A DNA stretch of 64,000 nt from a bacterium (GCA_016934675.1 JAFGSJ010000145.1:1-64000); one strand, 5' to 3'. Counted from the first letter of the stretch, positions 41,634 to 51,676 are shown. The notes: generated from the sequence alone by a model not told the origin. Translations and numbers: made by a program.

Positions 41634-43431
41634 CGCCAATTCCGGCAAAGCCTTGTATCAGTTCGGCTGGTTGCTGGTTTGCACAGTTATGTTCTGGAGC
41701 AGCATCGGTTCCACGCCGATACAGGCACGACCGGCTATCAGTGAGGTTGAATCGACTTTTGAGGCGAATGCTGCCTTTTTGCAAGGCCTGGAAATCGCCT
41801 CCTATCTGGCTCGCGAATACGAGCTGGTCGAAGACGAAAACATTGTTCAGCGACTGAACGATATCGGTTATGCTGTGTCGTACTGGGCTTCATCACCCGA
41901 TATCGTCTATTCATATAATGTGGTCAAGATGAAGGAGCCCAATGCATTTGCCCTGCCCGGCGGTTTCATTTTTGTAACCGAGGGCATGTTGAAGATCGAT
42001 CTGAGCGATGACGAACTGGCCATGCTCCTCGGGCACGAAACAGCCCATGTCAAGCTCAATCATCTGGCCAAGATGCAGCGCCGCTCGGGTTTATTGGCTA
42101 TGTTGCAGCAGATTCTTCTGATCGGGACCGTTGTTGGCATGCAGAATTCCGGGACCAGTTATCGGGGCCCGGTCGATCCTCGCCGGGACCCGGTCGAAAT
42201 ATCGCCTAGCGGTAAATGGGCTGTGGTCCAGGGATTGGCCACATTCGGCACGCTCTTCCGGAACATGCTCGAACTCGGATACAGCCGAAAATTCGAGTTC
42301 GAAGCCGATCATCACGGTTACCTGTATGCAACGCACGCCGGTTACAAAAACTCAGCCCTCGAGAGTTTGATGCAGAAACTGCACGATCACATTTACGAGA
42401 CGCCCGGTATCGGTTACTGGCGGACGCACCCTTATTTTAACGAGCGGATCGAACGGGCCCATTCCAAATCCGGGGACGAACAACCCGAACGTAAGATATC
42501 CAACGAGGTTTTTTATCGGCGCAGGATACAGGCGGACATGATCAAGGCTTCTCTCGAGCTCAATAAGGACGACACGTTTTTTGTCGAGAAAAGGATGTTT
42601 CTGGACCAATTGTCCTTTCAGGCCCTGCCCGAAGGGCATAACACTGATCTGATCCTTTACAATATGTTGACCTCGAAACGGCTCATGGAACAAAAGAACC
42701 CCTCGGGCCTACGCGATTATGGCCAACTCCTGAAAATGTATGATCGGGCCCTGAAGCTGATCGAGAAACACCATCGAGAAAGCCCTCAGCGTGAGACAAT
42801 TCTCAAGGAACGGGCCGATCTTGATCAGGAGCGGACCGAGTCGTTACCCCGTTTTTTGGGCATTCTCGATCGTGAAGAAATCCAGATGCCCCTACTCAAA
42901 ACGTTCCTTTCAAATTATCCGGACCATCCCCGTGTCCCCGAAGTGCAGGTAAGGTTGGCTGAAAACTATCGTTTGAGTGATGAAATCAAAGAGGCTGCCA
43001 TACTTTTACTGAAAGTGAAATCACTCGAGACCGACTCCGAATGGAAGAACAAGGCTGATGAACAATTGCAACTGTTATTTCCCCTGATCAAAGACCCGTC
43101 TTTGTGTTGCGAACTCATTCAGGAAGCAGGCCATGAAGAACAGGACACGCTGGAAAAGGTTATGGACACGATCATAGACGAACATTTGACGTTCGAAAAT
43201 ATCAGCACTTTTTTTGAACAATGGTCCCAATCCGAGTATATCGAACCGATCAAGAAACAATGGGATAGTATTGCTCAACGTGAGTATAACAGGGGCCGGA
43301 TTTTGGAAGCGGCCGGTGAATTTCAGAAAGCACTGGATGCGTATAATTCAGTCATAACCTATGCCGGTCAGATTGAACCGGGCTTGCTGTCACAGCAGCG
43401 AATCGACATCATCCAGTCACGGACACCCTGA
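41626..43431 (+). CDS. Secreted M48-family metalloprotease with C-terminal helical repeats (BepA-like)
   Basis: A 601-residue periplasmic protein. A signal peptide or anchor (about 12-33) precedes the protease domain: NAFALPGGFIFVTEGML is the typical lead strand, His137-Glu138-x2-His141 in GHETAHVKLNH binds zinc, and FEFEADHHG (222-230) supplies the third ligand and following Asp. The C-terminal half (about 330-600) consists of paired helices like TPR units (FLSNYPDHPRVPEVQVRLAENYRL and later ILEAAGEFQKALDAYNSVI). BepA/YfgC has the same order and degrades or assembles outer-membrane proteins, so a role in barrel-protein quality control is likely. The sigma54 activator gene follows after 17 bases and may share its transcript. 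Confidence 0.87.
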   Translation: MSSANSGKALYQFGWLLVCTVMFWSSIGSTPIQARPAISEVESTFEANAAFLQGLEIASYLAREYELVEDENIVQRLNDIGYAVSYWASSPDIVYSYNVVKMKEPNAFALPGGFIFVTEGMLKIDLSDDELAMLLGHETAHVKLNHLAKMQRRSGLLAMLQQILLIGTVVGMQNSGTSYRGPVDPRRDPVEISPSGKWAVVQGLATFGTLFRNMLELGYSRKFEFEADHHGYLYATHAGYKNSALESLMQKLHDHIYETPGIGYWRTHPYFNERIERAHSKSGDEQPERKISNEVFYRRRIQADMIKASLELNKDDTFFVEKRMFLDQLSFQALPEGHNTDLILYNMLTSKRLMEQKNPSGLRDYGQLLKMYDRALKLIEKHHRESPQRETILKERADLDQERTESLPRFLGILDREEIQMPLLKTFLSNYPDHPRVPEVQVRLAENYRLSDEIKEAAILLLKVKSLETDSEWKNKADEQLQLLFPLIKDPSLCCELIQEAGHEEQDTLEKVMDTIIDEHLTFENISTFFEQWSQSEYIEPIKKQWDSIAQREYNRGRILEAAGEFQKALDAYNSVITYAGQIEPGLLSQQRIDIIQSRTP

Positions 43432-43448
43432 ACAGGAACGGGCAAAGC

Positions 43449-44840
43449 ATGGCCAATCAAATCCAAGCCACCATAGCATTGATTGATGACGAAGCGGATC
43501 TTCGCTGGGTTTTGCGTCGTATCTTGGTCGAGGATAACTACGCGGTCGTCGAAGCGGAAAACGGCACAGATGGGCTCAAGCTCATCGAAAAGGGAGGTAT
43601 TGACTTCGTCTTTCTGGATTTGAAGATGCCGGGTATGGATGGCATGGACCTTCTGAAAATCATCCATGAAAAGTTCCCGGATATGGTAGTGGTGGTCCTG
43701 ACCGCCCACGGTGATGTGAGTCAAGCCGTGGAAGCAACCAAACTCGGCGCGTTCGATTTCATGATTAAACCGGTCAGTGAAGAGCGAATCAAGGTAGCCG
43801 TCAAAAATGGTTTGGAACGACATCGTTTACAGAGCACGGTTGAGCGACTCGAGGGTCGACTGCCGCCAGTCCAGACCGGTCCGATCATCGGACAGAGCCC
43901 GGCTGTTAAGAAGGCCCTTGAATTAGTTACGAAAGTCGCCCCAACAGACTTGACCGTGCTCTTGATCGGTGAAAGCGGCACCGGTAAGGAACTGTTTGCG
44001 TCCATGATCCATCGCAGCAGTCTTCGGGCCAATAAGCCTTTCATTGCCGTCGATGGCGGCGCTTTTCCGGAATCTTTGGCTGAAAGCGAGTTGTTCGGCT
44101 ATGAAAAGGGCTCCTTTACCGGGGCGGAACGCCGCCGCCTGGGCAAGTTTGAACTGGCCCACGAGGGCACACTCTTTCTCGATGAAATTGGAAACATGAC
44201 CCTCGATGTCCAATCAAAGATATTGCGGGCCCTCGAACAGAAAAAAATCTATCGGGTCGGCGGTCGGACCTTGATCCCCGTCGATGCCCGTATTGTCGCT
44301 GCGACCAATGCTGATATGGAGGACATGGTCAAAAACAACCGGTTCAGGGAAGACCTGTTTTATCGTCTGAATGCATTCACCATCGAGATTCCGCCACTAC
44401 GCGAACGAATAGGCGACATCAAGCTCCTGATCGAGTATTTTGTGTCTCTTTCACAATGGGCGTGCGATCATATCACTATTTCTGATGAAGCCATGTGTCT
44501 CTTGACCAATTATGACTGGCCCGGAAATATCCGTCAACTGAAGAACTGCATCGACCGGGCCTTGCTTATCTGTTCAGGCACGATAAAACCCGAGGACCTG
44601 CCCTCACAGATCCAGACTTCCGAAACTATCTCAAGCGATCATCCCGATTTCAAATCGCTCAAGGAAGCGGGTGATTGGGGGGCACGACTCGAGGAAGAGA
44701 AAATAATCCGCAAGACCCTGGAACAGACCGGTGGAAATCGGGGTGAAGCCGCAGATATTCTGGGGATCGATGTGAAAACGCTCTATAATAAAATTAAAAA
44801 GTATCAAATCAATCCCTATCAGGACAAACATGATGAATGA
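43449..44840 (+). CDS. NtrC-family sigma54-dependent response regulator
   Basis: A 463-residue transcription activator. The receiver domain has IDDEADL, phosphoacceptor Asp57 in FLDLKMPG and Lys in IKPVSEER. The AAA+ domain shows Walker A GESGTGKE, the sigma54-contact loop as GSFTGA (GAFTGA with Ala replaced by Ser), Walker B LFLDEIGN, and the arginine-finger region FREDLFYRL. The C-terminal Fis-type helix-turn-helix reads NRGEAADILGIDVKTLYNKIKKY. GSFTGA is a tolerated variant in natural activators. No sensor kinase is adjacent, so it is an orphan. It stands between the M48 protease and a HAD-like gene. I found no clear -24/-12 promoter for it to act on in this window. Confidence 0.95.
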   Translation: MANQIQATIALIDDEADLRWVLRRILVEDNYAVVEAENGTDGLKLIEKGGIDFVFLDLKMPGMDGMDLLKIIHEKFPDMVVVVLTAHGDVSQAVEATKLGAFDFMIKPVSEERIKVAVKNGLERHRLQSTVERLEGRLPPVQTGPIIGQSPAVKKALELVTKVAPTDLTVLLIGESGTGKELFASMIHRSSLRANKPFIAVDGGAFPESLAESELFGYEKGSFTGAERRRLGKFELAHEGTLFLDEIGNMTLDVQSKILRALEQKKIYRVGGRTLIPVDARIVAATNADMEDMVKNNRFREDLFYRLNAFTIEIPPLRERIGDIKLLIEYFVSLSQWACDHITISDEAMCLLTNYDWPGNIRQLKNCIDRALLICSGTIKPEDLPSQIQTSETISSDHPDFKSLKEAGDWGARLEEEKIIRKTLEQTGGNRGEAADILGIDVKTLYNKIKKYQINPYQDKHDE

Positions 44841-44915
44841 GTATCGGGACCACACAGACCGACCCGAACGACCCAGTAATCCGAGAGCGATTCAGACCCC
44901 ATGCCGGCGAGGTCG

Positions 44916-45386
44916 ATGGTGATCACCCTCACAGTGCCCTCTGGCCCAACATATGAATTGCGGTTTCTGGTTTCAGATATGAACGGAACGCTGTCACTGG
45001 ACGGCCAGGTCCGGCCCTCGACCCTGGAACGGCTCCGAATTCTGAGCGAACAACTCGAAGTATTTGTTGTCACCGCTGATACCTTTGGGACGGCGCGACA
45101 CACCTTCGCCCAACTACCCCTCACAATCATGAAACTCGAAGGAGACACAATCCTGCAGAAACGCGACTTTATCCGGGAGCTGGGACCTGAATTCTGCGTG
45201 GCCATGGGCAATGGCCATAACGATCACGCCATGCTCGAAATAGCCCGATTGAGTATCTGCGTTATCGGCCGGGAAGGTGCTGCCGTCCCTACACTCAATG
45301 CTGCCGACATCGCGGTAATTGACCCGGACGATGCCCTGGACCTGCTCCTCCAACCTGATCGCCTGCGTGCCACTCTTCGCGGCTGA
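44916..45386 (+). CDS. Small HAD-superfamily protein resembling the P-type ATPase phosphatase domain
   Basis: A 156-residue soluble protein like the COG4087 group, which mimics the phosphorylation and nucleotide domains of P-type ATPases. Motif I reads DMNGTLSLDG, with Asn where most HAD phosphatases have the second Asp, as in this group. VFVVTADTFGTA supplies motif II and GNGHNDHAML the acidic motif IV. The ATG at 44916 has GAGG just upstream and gives the usual short lead strand; the ATG at 44901 is an alternative. The second-Asp change suggests phosphotransfer or binding rather than fast phosphatase activity. It lies 75 bases after the sigma54 activator gene, same strand. Confidence 0.75.
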   Translation: MVITLTVPSGPTYELRFLVSDMNGTLSLDGQVRPSTLERLRILSEQLEVFVVTADTFGTARHTFAQLPLTIMKLEGDTILQKRDFIRELGPEFCVAMGNGHNDHAMLEIARLSICVIGREGAAVPTLNAADIAVIDPDDALDLLLQPDRLRATLRG

Positions 45387-45409
45387 ACCCCATCAGGAGA
45401 AATCAGACC

Positions 45410-45892
45410 ATGCAGATGCAAATATTGAGTAAATACAGTCCGGAAGAGTGTCTGAACATACTGAAAATAAATGTGGATACGCTCCATTGGCACTGGTTTT
45501 CTGCTCTGGCAAAACCGAACGCTTTCCGGATCAGTGGCCTGTTCGGACCCAAAAGGTTTTGCTTGAAGCGCCGCCGCACATATCCCAGCTTCTTTACCGC
45601 TCTACTCGTCGCTGACATCATCGAAGAAGAAAAGGGTTGCAGGCTCAATATTTCCACCCGACTCGGCCTGACAGCCCAAATCGTCTTTGGTTTCTTTCTG
45701 CTCATTCTGGCAGGCTTCCTGCTGCTAGACCTGCCTCTGCCTGCTCCATACAAGAAATCTTTTTTTGTCTATGTGGCCCTCATCGGCACAGGCCTCTATT
45801 ATGTAGGCCGCCAGACCATCAGACCCGATGAACGTTTCCTCTGCCGGTTCCTGGCCGAACTTTTTCAGGATGATCATGTCCTTTTCACCTGA
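45410..45892 (+). CDS. Hypothetical small membrane protein
   Basis: A 160-residue protein. An N-terminal soluble part (1-75) starts MQMQILSKYSPEECLNILKINVD and contains a basic stretch LKRRRTYPSFF, then two hydrophobic helices follow (about 85-107 and 115-133). The layout, SPEEC near the start and a strand-rich segment ending in paired helices, occurs in small conserved hypothetical proteins whose function is not known. It begins 23 bases after the HAD-like gene and is the last gene of the hemW-side cluster. The 96 bases before the convergent PATAN gene hold no clear terminator. Confidence 0.65.
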   Translation: MQMQILSKYSPEECLNILKINVDTLHWHWFSALAKPNAFRISGLFGPKRFCLKRRRTYPSFFTALLVADIIEEEKGCRLNISTRLGLTAQIVFGFFLLILAGFLLLDLPLPAPYKKSFFVYVALIGTGLYYVGRQTIRPDERFLCRFLAELFQDDHVLFT

Positions 45893-45988
45893 ATTGCGGA
45901 GAGCAAAGATCGCCCGGGGCCCGTCCGTGTGTTACTCGCACTCGTCAGTATCATCTCATGGATGACAAGACCGGCTTTATCTCAGTGA

Positions 45989-48751
45989 TTACGGTAACAA
46001 TTTCAACTCCGTACGGGCCTCACTGTCCTTTTTATTCCAGCGCAGGGCTTCCTGAAACTGATCCCGGGCCTCCTTGAGCATTCCTTGGGTTTTATATAAG
46101 CGACCGAGTCCCACATAAAATGACGAATTGCCGGGTTCCATTTCGATGGCTTTACGGAAGTTATACTCTGCCTCCTTGGTATTTTTCGGGTTTTGTGAGA
46201 GAAGTGTGGCCAGCTTGATATACAGTTCAGGTTTGGTCGCATCTTTTTCAAGGGCTTTCCTGAGCAATTGAACGGCTTTCCCCAAGTCATTCTGTCCGAG
46301 GGCCTTGTCTGCTTGCTGAAGATAATGCCTGGATTTCGCTTCCTCGAACTCGGCTTTGATCGTTTCGAGCGTCCGATGCAGCGAATAATTATCAGGTGTC
46401 AATTGGATGGCCTGCTCCAAAAATGCGATCGCTTCAGAGAATTCACCGCTCTCCTGTGCTTTGAGCGTTTTCTGATAAAGCAGGTGCGATTCCTCCTGGC
46501 GCTTCAGACGTTCGGTATCAGGCTTATGCTCGCGAACGATCCTTTTCCAAAGCGGTTCACGATCGACATAATCGTCTGGATAATCGGCAGGTTTCGGTTT
46601 TGCTGGCCGCCGTTTTTTCTTGGGGCTGGCTCTGACTGGTGATGTCCCCGGGGCAGTCGATTGTTCGACTTCCAGCTCGATATCCACCGCCACGCTTTCA
46701 GACTCGGCAACTGTTTCGGCCGGTTGGACCGCCTGGGGGGCACGGGTTACAGTGAAATACCCTCGAGCGGTTTCGGCAATCTCATCGAGATAGTGGTTGA
46801 TTTTCGCCAGGATCGAGTCCAGACCACTGTGCTGGCCAACTTCGAATTTTTCTGCTGTATATTGACTTTTCAACGATTGATATCGGGCCTCGAACTGTTC
46901 TCGCGTCGTATCCGGACTGAGTTCAAATATTTCATGGGGCAGCATTCCCTTCATGCGGATCAATTCTTGTTTGAGCCGATCATGCAATTTGGCGGCTTCA
47001 GCCGGACCGGGTCCCGATTTTTCTTCATTCTGCTCGACCGCTCCTGTCGGTATTGGGACCTGTTCTTGCACCGGAGCAGCATCCGGACGTTGTTCCGGAC
47101 TGTCACTCTGCGGTCCGACCGGAGGCTGTTTGGCCTCTTTCTCAGAAACAAGAGCAATGCAACCGTGCGTCAGAAGCCGGTCCAGGTGACGGTAGACGAG
47201 CACTTCAGGCAGACATGCTTCTATAATCACTTGACCGATGGTCAGGGGTGAATCAAGTCGTGACAAGATATAACCGTCAGTCGCATCGATATCGCTGGTG
47301 TCAAACGGGAAATGACTGTTATCAATCACGGACCGGACCAAGGTTGACTTGTCTCCTATTCTGCTCTTGAGATCAGTCAATGCGCGTGTCACTATCCTGT
47401 CATGCTGAGGATTACCCGCTTGAAAACGGAAGGGTTGCCTATCAAATAATTCATCGACTGCTTCTAAATAGAGACCTTGTTTTACCAAATCATCGAGAAT
47501 TGTCTCTTCAGAGGTTTCGGCCACCTCAGCCCCGGCGTTCCTGGCGATGAATAAGTTGTTGCATGGTTGCCCGGCCAGAGATAGCAACTCGATAATCATC
47601 AGTGCTATGGTCCGATGGTTTGGACTACCCTGGTGATAGATAAAACTGAGCATACCCCTGACATTTTCTTCATTTTCCTGGCCTTTCAGTTTCCCCAAGG
47701 CAAGCCTGGCATGAAGCACCAGTTCAATAAAATAAGCATTCAAGCCCTGTTTAAGGACCATCAGTTTCTTGGGTGATTCGATTGTGTTCAGTCCCTCTTC
47801 CACCCTCTTGAGAAAAGTATCGATATCCTTAAAGCCTTCGATACTCTGAAAGAGCTGGGGAAACAGATTTTTCACTCGTTCTAGCGTGGCTTCGAGCGGA
47901 TGGAGCGGGTCATCATCCCGTTCGGACACAGCATCAGCACAGATCAGCGGGATGACGGCTTTATATATTTCGAGCATTATGGCACTGATTGTCTCCATGC
48001 CTCGCAATATCGGGTAAGAAGAGCCCTGATCTTTGGGAACAAGCGTGATAATGCCTTCTGCTTCGAGACGCATGATGCCTTCATAGATTGTAAAAGAATC
48101 AGAATCGGAAAGATGATCGATGATTTGACGGACTGTCCTCTGTCCATCGACCGCAGTTAGAATAAAGATGTTGAGGGTCTTGTTATAGGTCGAAATATCG
48201 ACCTGCTCCTTGAGGACCGGGACCAGCTCGATGTTTCGTACTACCTGATCAAATTGCTTGGCCTCGAGGGCTGGCCCAATACTGGTAGCAAAAAGATGGC
48301 GCATCTTCGGGTCCGGACTCATCGACTCCAGCATGTTTTCATCCTCATGAAATTCATATTCCGCTTCATGTTGGAGCAGCATCTCGAACAAATGTTTCTG
48401 AGCGGTCCGGACCAGCTCGCGCTCGAGAGAAGCCATGCTTATGTCCGAAGCGATAAAGGCCTGCATTAAAAAATGAGGGTGACTTTTGGCAAAAACCTTG
48501 ATTTCGTTGATAATATTTCGATCGGTACTGAGCTGATCGACCAGGTCTACAGTCAGATAATCCGAGATATTCTGGGAACAACAAAAAACGCATCGGCCCT
48601 CGTAGACAAAGCAAGTTACTGTCCCCTGATCATACAGGATGGAGAGCCTTCCCGAACGTGCCGTAACCGAAAGCACATCAAACAGGATGATGAAATCAAG
48701 GTTTTTTGTATTTCCCGTGTAGAGCATAATCTGATCGCGTGTCCTCTGCAC
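45989..48751 (-). CDS. Large PATAN (DUF4388)/TPR scaffold protein
   Basis: A 920-residue cytoplasmic protein. The N-terminus is DUF4388-like (NTKNLDFIILFDVLSVTARSGRLSIL, up to about 150), followed by winged-helix-like segments (IFILTAVDGQRTVRQIIDHL and related repeats near 190-235 and 480-530). A central J-domain-like region (MLPHEIFELSPDTTREQFEARYQSLKSQY, about 605-670) lacks a visible HPD motif. A low-complexity Lys/Pro linker leads to C-terminal TPR repeats (about 760-915). Myxobacterial and acidobacterial signalling proteins have similar composition and act as scaffolds. Translation probably starts at GTG 48751, with AGAAGCG upstream; ATG 48727 is the alternative. A good promoter lies 45 bases upstream. 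Function unknown. Confidence 0.72.
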   Translation of the reverse strand: MQRTRDQIMLYTGNTKNLDFIILFDVLSVTARSGRLSILYDQGTVTCFVYEGRCVFCCSQNISDYLTVDLVDQLSTDRNIINEIKVFAKSHPHFLMQAFIASDISMASLERELVRTAQKHLFEMLLQHEAEYEFHEDENMLESMSPDPKMRHLFATSIGPALEAKQFDQVVRNIELVPVLKEQVDISTYNKTLNIFILTAVDGQRTVRQIIDHLSDSDSFTIYEGIMRLEAEGIITLVPKDQGSSYPILRGMETISAIMLEIYKAVIPLICADAVSERDDDPLHPLEATLERVKNLFPQLFQSIEGFKDIDTFLKRVEEGLNTIESPKKLMVLKQGLNAYFIELVLHARLALGKLKGQENEENVRGMLSFIYHQGSPNHRTIALMIIELLSLAGQPCNNLFIARNAGAEVAETSEETILDDLVKQGLYLEAVDELFDRQPFRFQAGNPQHDRIVTRALTDLKSRIGDKSTLVRSVIDNSHFPFDTSDIDATDGYILSRLDSPLTIGQVIIEACLPEVLVYRHLDRLLTHGCIALVSEKEAKQPPVGPQSDSPEQRPDAAPVQEQVPIPTGAVEQNEEKSGPGPAEAAKLHDRLKQELIRMKGMLPHEIFELSPDTTREQFEARYQSLKSQYTAEKFEVGQHSGLDSILAKINHYLDEIAETARGYFTVTRAPQAVQPAETVAESESVAVDIELEVEQSTAPGTSPVRASPKKKRRPAKPKPADYPDDYVDREPLWKRIVREHKPDTERLKRQEESHLLYQKTLKAQESGEFSEAIAFLEQAIQLTPDNYSLHRTLETIKAEFEEAKSRHYLQQADKALGQNDLGKAVQLLRKALEKDATKPELYIKLATLLSQNPKNTKEAEYNFRKAIEMEPGNSSFYVGLGRLYKTQGMLKEARDQFQEALRWNKKDSEARTELKLLP

Positions 48752-48796
48752 CGCTTCTCTGCAACGGTAGAAGGTTCCATTAGCAAGGTAGTGGAT

Positions 48797-48826
48797 AGTA
48801 TAACATAGTCTCCTGCAATTTCACAA
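48797..48826 (-). promoter_or_regulatory. Sigma70-type promoter of the PATAN/TPR gene
   Basis: On the minus strand TTGTGA (48826-48821) and TATACT (48802-48797) are 18 bases apart, four and five matches to consensus. Transcription would start near 48790, about 40 bases before the GTG start at 48751, which supports that start. The remainder of the 48752-49015 spacer has no gene. Confidence 0.5.
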
Positions 48827-49015
48827 GTCCCCCTTCAATTATTCACCCTTTGGCCCGCATGGACTGTGTCTCCGCCTTTCGTGCCCTGGAATTCCTTTTC
48901 AAGGTCTCATGACTCTCCAAGGCGATCAGGGCATCATTTTCATTCTTCCTTCTGAATAATCAAGCAACGATCAGTGAAATGTGCTATTGTACAGGGAACA
49001 AGTGAAACCTGACGT

Positions 49016-49966
49016 ATGGGAAACGGGAAAATATCAGGGGGCTGGCTCTTCGTGATTGATGATAATGAGTTAATCAGCCGGGTAGCACTGACATCCGTTC
49101 TGGGGATAGGACCGAAGATGTATGAGACCCTGCTGCTCACATTTGGCAGTGCCCGGGCTGTATTCGAAGCGTCATATTCATCCTTTACTCATATTCCGCG
49201 TTTTGCGCGGACACTGTATGAACAGATTCAGGAGTTGGACCATCAAGCCATAGCGGCCCAGATGGAAACCTGGCGTCGTCAGGGTATTGTCATCAGCGTG
49301 AAGGGTTCCGAGCACTATCCGGTCAACATGGCTGGTCAGGCCGATGCTCCGGCCGTTCTCTTTTTGAGCAGACAATGGCAGGAACCTCGAGCGGGTAGTA
49401 TCGCCATTGTCGGCACACGCCAGCCGACCAAGTCCTGTTGTTTCTTTGCTGAACATGTTGCCACGCACCTGGCTGCGACCGGTATCACCATTATCAGTGG
49501 TATGGCTGCAGGGATCGACCGGAACGCTCATGTCGGGGCCTTGAAAGTGAACGGGAGCACAGTGGCCGTTCTTGGAAACGGCATTCTCATTCCTTTTCCA
49601 CCGGCAAATGCCGACATATATGCCAGCATAGCCCGGAACGGTCTGATAATGTCGGAGCTCATGCCGAGAGTAGCACCCAGTGCCGGGACCCTGATTGCCC
49701 GAAATCGCATCATTGCCGGTCTGGCGGACCTGACCCTTGTGATTGAAGCCCAACGCCATGGTGGTAGTATCGAAACCGGTATGAAAACGTTAAATATGTC
49801 CAAAAGGCTGCTGGTTTATGATACAGATGCCAGTGGCAATCGTTTTTTAATGCGACAGGGTGGCATCCCGGTCCGAAACGTGCAACAGGTTGTTGAATAT
49901 CTTGACTGGGGGCCTGGTCCGGACGAGGGACCTCTGCCCCGTCGAGAGCAGGGCCTGCCAATCTGA
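49016..49966 (+). CDS. dprA: DprA/Smf DNA-processing protein
   Basis: A 316-residue single-strand DNA-binding protein that loads RecA on incoming DNA in transformation. An N-terminal helix-hairpin-helix-like region (LTSVLGIGPKMYETLL) is followed by the Rossmann-like DprA fold: IAIVGTRQPT, IISGMAAGIDRNAHVGAL, STVAVLGNGI, and SAGTLIARNRIIAGLADLTLVIEA with the conserved RNRIIAGL. The C-terminal winged helix is missing, as in shorter family members. A GTG at 49052, 11 bases after AGGGGG, is an alternative start. It stands directly upstream of a glycosyltransferase and the recC-recB genes, an apparent DNA-handling neighbourhood. Confidence 0.92.
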   Translation: MGNGKISGGWLFVIDDNELISRVALTSVLGIGPKMYETLLLTFGSARAVFEASYSSFTHIPRFARTLYEQIQELDHQAIAAQMETWRRQGIVISVKGSEHYPVNMAGQADAPAVLFLSRQWQEPRAGSIAIVGTRQPTKSCCFFAEHVATHLAATGITIISGMAAGIDRNAHVGALKVNGSTVAVLGNGILIPFPPANADIYASIARNGLIMSELMPRVAPSAGTLIARNRIIAGLADLTLVIEAQRHGGSIETGMKTLNMSKRLLVYDTDASGNRFLMRQGGIPVRNVQQVVEYLDWGPGPDEGPLPRREQGLPI

Positions 49967-49972
49967 GCGGCT

Positions 49973-51676
49973 GTGCCTGCTCCTTTTCGAGGACAGAATA
50001 CCTTGATCTCAAAAAAGCAGATCATCATTGTTCTGGTATTGATACTTCTTGGCGGGGCCTGTGTTCGGCTTTGGAATATCAATGATAAGGGCCTTTTTTT
50101 CTGGGATGAAGGTTTGTTTCTGATGGGGAGCAAGTTCGTCTCGTGGCGAATGACCGAACTTTGCGAGAATGTCCAGCGCTTCGGCTGGAAGCTTAGTTCA
50201 CTCAACAGTGATGTTCAGCATTACCAGGGCTATCCGGTTTTTCTGCAAAAACCGGGACATGTATTCTTATTGACGGTTGCCTCCCTGTTCCTGGGTGTCG
50301 ATGATCGATTGGGACAAGCCGTTTCCGCCCTCTTCGGGGTTTTGAGCCTGGTCATGGTCTATTTGATCGGCTGCATGAGTGGCGGGCGCCGGGTCGGTTT
50401 GATCGCGGCCCTGTTCTGTGCCTTCTCACCGAGTCATGTCCATTATTCGCGCGTCGGTCTGCATGAGATCAGCTCGACTTTTTTCGTGCTGGGTTCGGTC
50501 TTCCTGCATCTCCAGGCCCTGCGTCCCCAGCAAGCACGTGGTCATGACGAGGTTTTACTCTTTTTTACCGGACTCGGACTCAGTTGTGCCGTGATCTGCA
50601 GTTATCGCTGGATCATCTTGATACCACTGTTTGTGTTGATGGATACGTTGACCGTGACGCTCCGTTCAAAGAAATTCATGACCGTCCTGTGGCGAAACGT
50701 GCTGATGTTCACCGGTTTCCTCATTCCACTCTCTTTCGCCGAATTGAGTTATTTCATCTGCTTTTATCCTGATTATCTCCAATTTCAGCCCAGCTCATAT
50801 TTCTGGGTCCTGCTTTACAAGTTCAGCAGTGAGACCCATCTTGATCTGACCCATCCGTTCCACTATGTATTCCAGCTCGGTCGGTTTGAAGGATTTTTTT
50901 TCCTGATTCTGGTCAGTTTCGGACTGGTTTGGGCTGGCAGTTCCCGGGAGCGGACCAGATTGTATCTGTGCAGCCTGATCATGGTCCCGTTCCTACTCTA
51001 CAGCTTCAACACGACTCGGGTTGCCCGGGCGATCAGTGTTATTCTGCCCTTTCTGTCCATTATGGCAGCTTTGGCCATAGTCTCGCTTCAGAACCGGATC
51101 AAGGATTTCCAGCGATTGTGGCGACTATCGACCGTCCTGCTGATTCTCATACCGTTGAGTCAATTTTGCGTGCAGAATTTGAAGGTCCTGTCTATGAAAT
51201 CCGGCTATCGTCAAGCATTCGCCTATATCCGACAGCACAGCAACGGCAAGCATTTTTCAACCATGTCCCCAATAGGTTCGCTGCAGTTCGGTCGAGATGC
51301 CGTTCCACTCCATCCTCCGGCCACGCTGGACGAGATGCGTGAATTGTGCCTGTCGCAGGGCTATCGCTATGTCTTGATCGATTGGCAGAAATATGTCTGG
51401 TATGGTTCGAGTGTCAGTGATTATTACGCCTCGATTCACGAGATCGAGACAAGATATGAACCGGTCATGATCATCGCCAATACCTATGTCGAGGAAATGT
51501 CGGTCCTGAATGAAAACTATATTCCGGGTCTGCTCGAGGCCATACTCGAAGATGATCCGACCATAAACACAATCAGAATCTATGACCTGAATGCCGTTTT
51601 CAATATCCCGGTCCAGATCGAGACGATCATGGTTCGCACTCGAAAGGATGGACCGGCCCAGAAACTATCGGTTTGA
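49973..51676 (+). CDS. GT-C (ArnT/PMT-type) membrane glycosyltransferase
   Basis: A 567-residue integral membrane protein with about ten hydrophobic helices in the first 400 residues and a soluble C-terminal region. The first extracytoplasmic loop carries FFWDEGLFL with Asp45-Glu46, the acidic pair used by polyprenyl-phosphate-dependent GT-C transferases; RVGLHEISSTFF further on is also typical. It probably moves a sugar from a lipid carrier to lipid A, protein or polysaccharide outside the inner membrane. The frame starts with GTG 49973, seven bases after dprA; TTG 50003, preceded by GAGG, would also place the first helix correctly. It is followed 19 bases later by recC, so it sits inside a DNA-repair gene run. 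Confidence 0.82.
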   Translation: MPAPFRGQNTLISKKQIIIVLVLILLGGACVRLWNINDKGLFFWDEGLFLMGSKFVSWRMTELCENVQRFGWKLSSLNSDVQHYQGYPVFLQKPGHVFLLTVASLFLGVDDRLGQAVSALFGVLSLVMVYLIGCMSGGRRVGLIAALFCAFSPSHVHYSRVGLHEISSTFFVLGSVFLHLQALRPQQARGHDEVLLFFTGLGLSCAVICSYRWIILIPLFVLMDTLTVTLRSKKFMTVLWRNVLMFTGFLIPLSFAELSYFICFYPDYLQFQPSSYFWVLLYKFSSETHLDLTHPFHYVFQLGRFEGFFFLILVSFGLVWAGSSRERTRLYLCSLIMVPFLLYSFNTTRVARAISVILPFLSIMAALAIVSLQNRIKDFQRLWRLSTVLLILIPLSQFCVQNLKVLSMKSGYRQAFAYIRQHSNGKHFSTMSPIGSLQFGRDAVPLHPPATLDEMRELCLSQGYRYVLIDWQKYVWYGSSVSDYYASIHEIETRYEPVMIIANTYVEEMSVLNENYIPGLLEAILEDDPTINTIRIYDLNAVFNIPVQIETIMVRTRKDGPAQKLSV

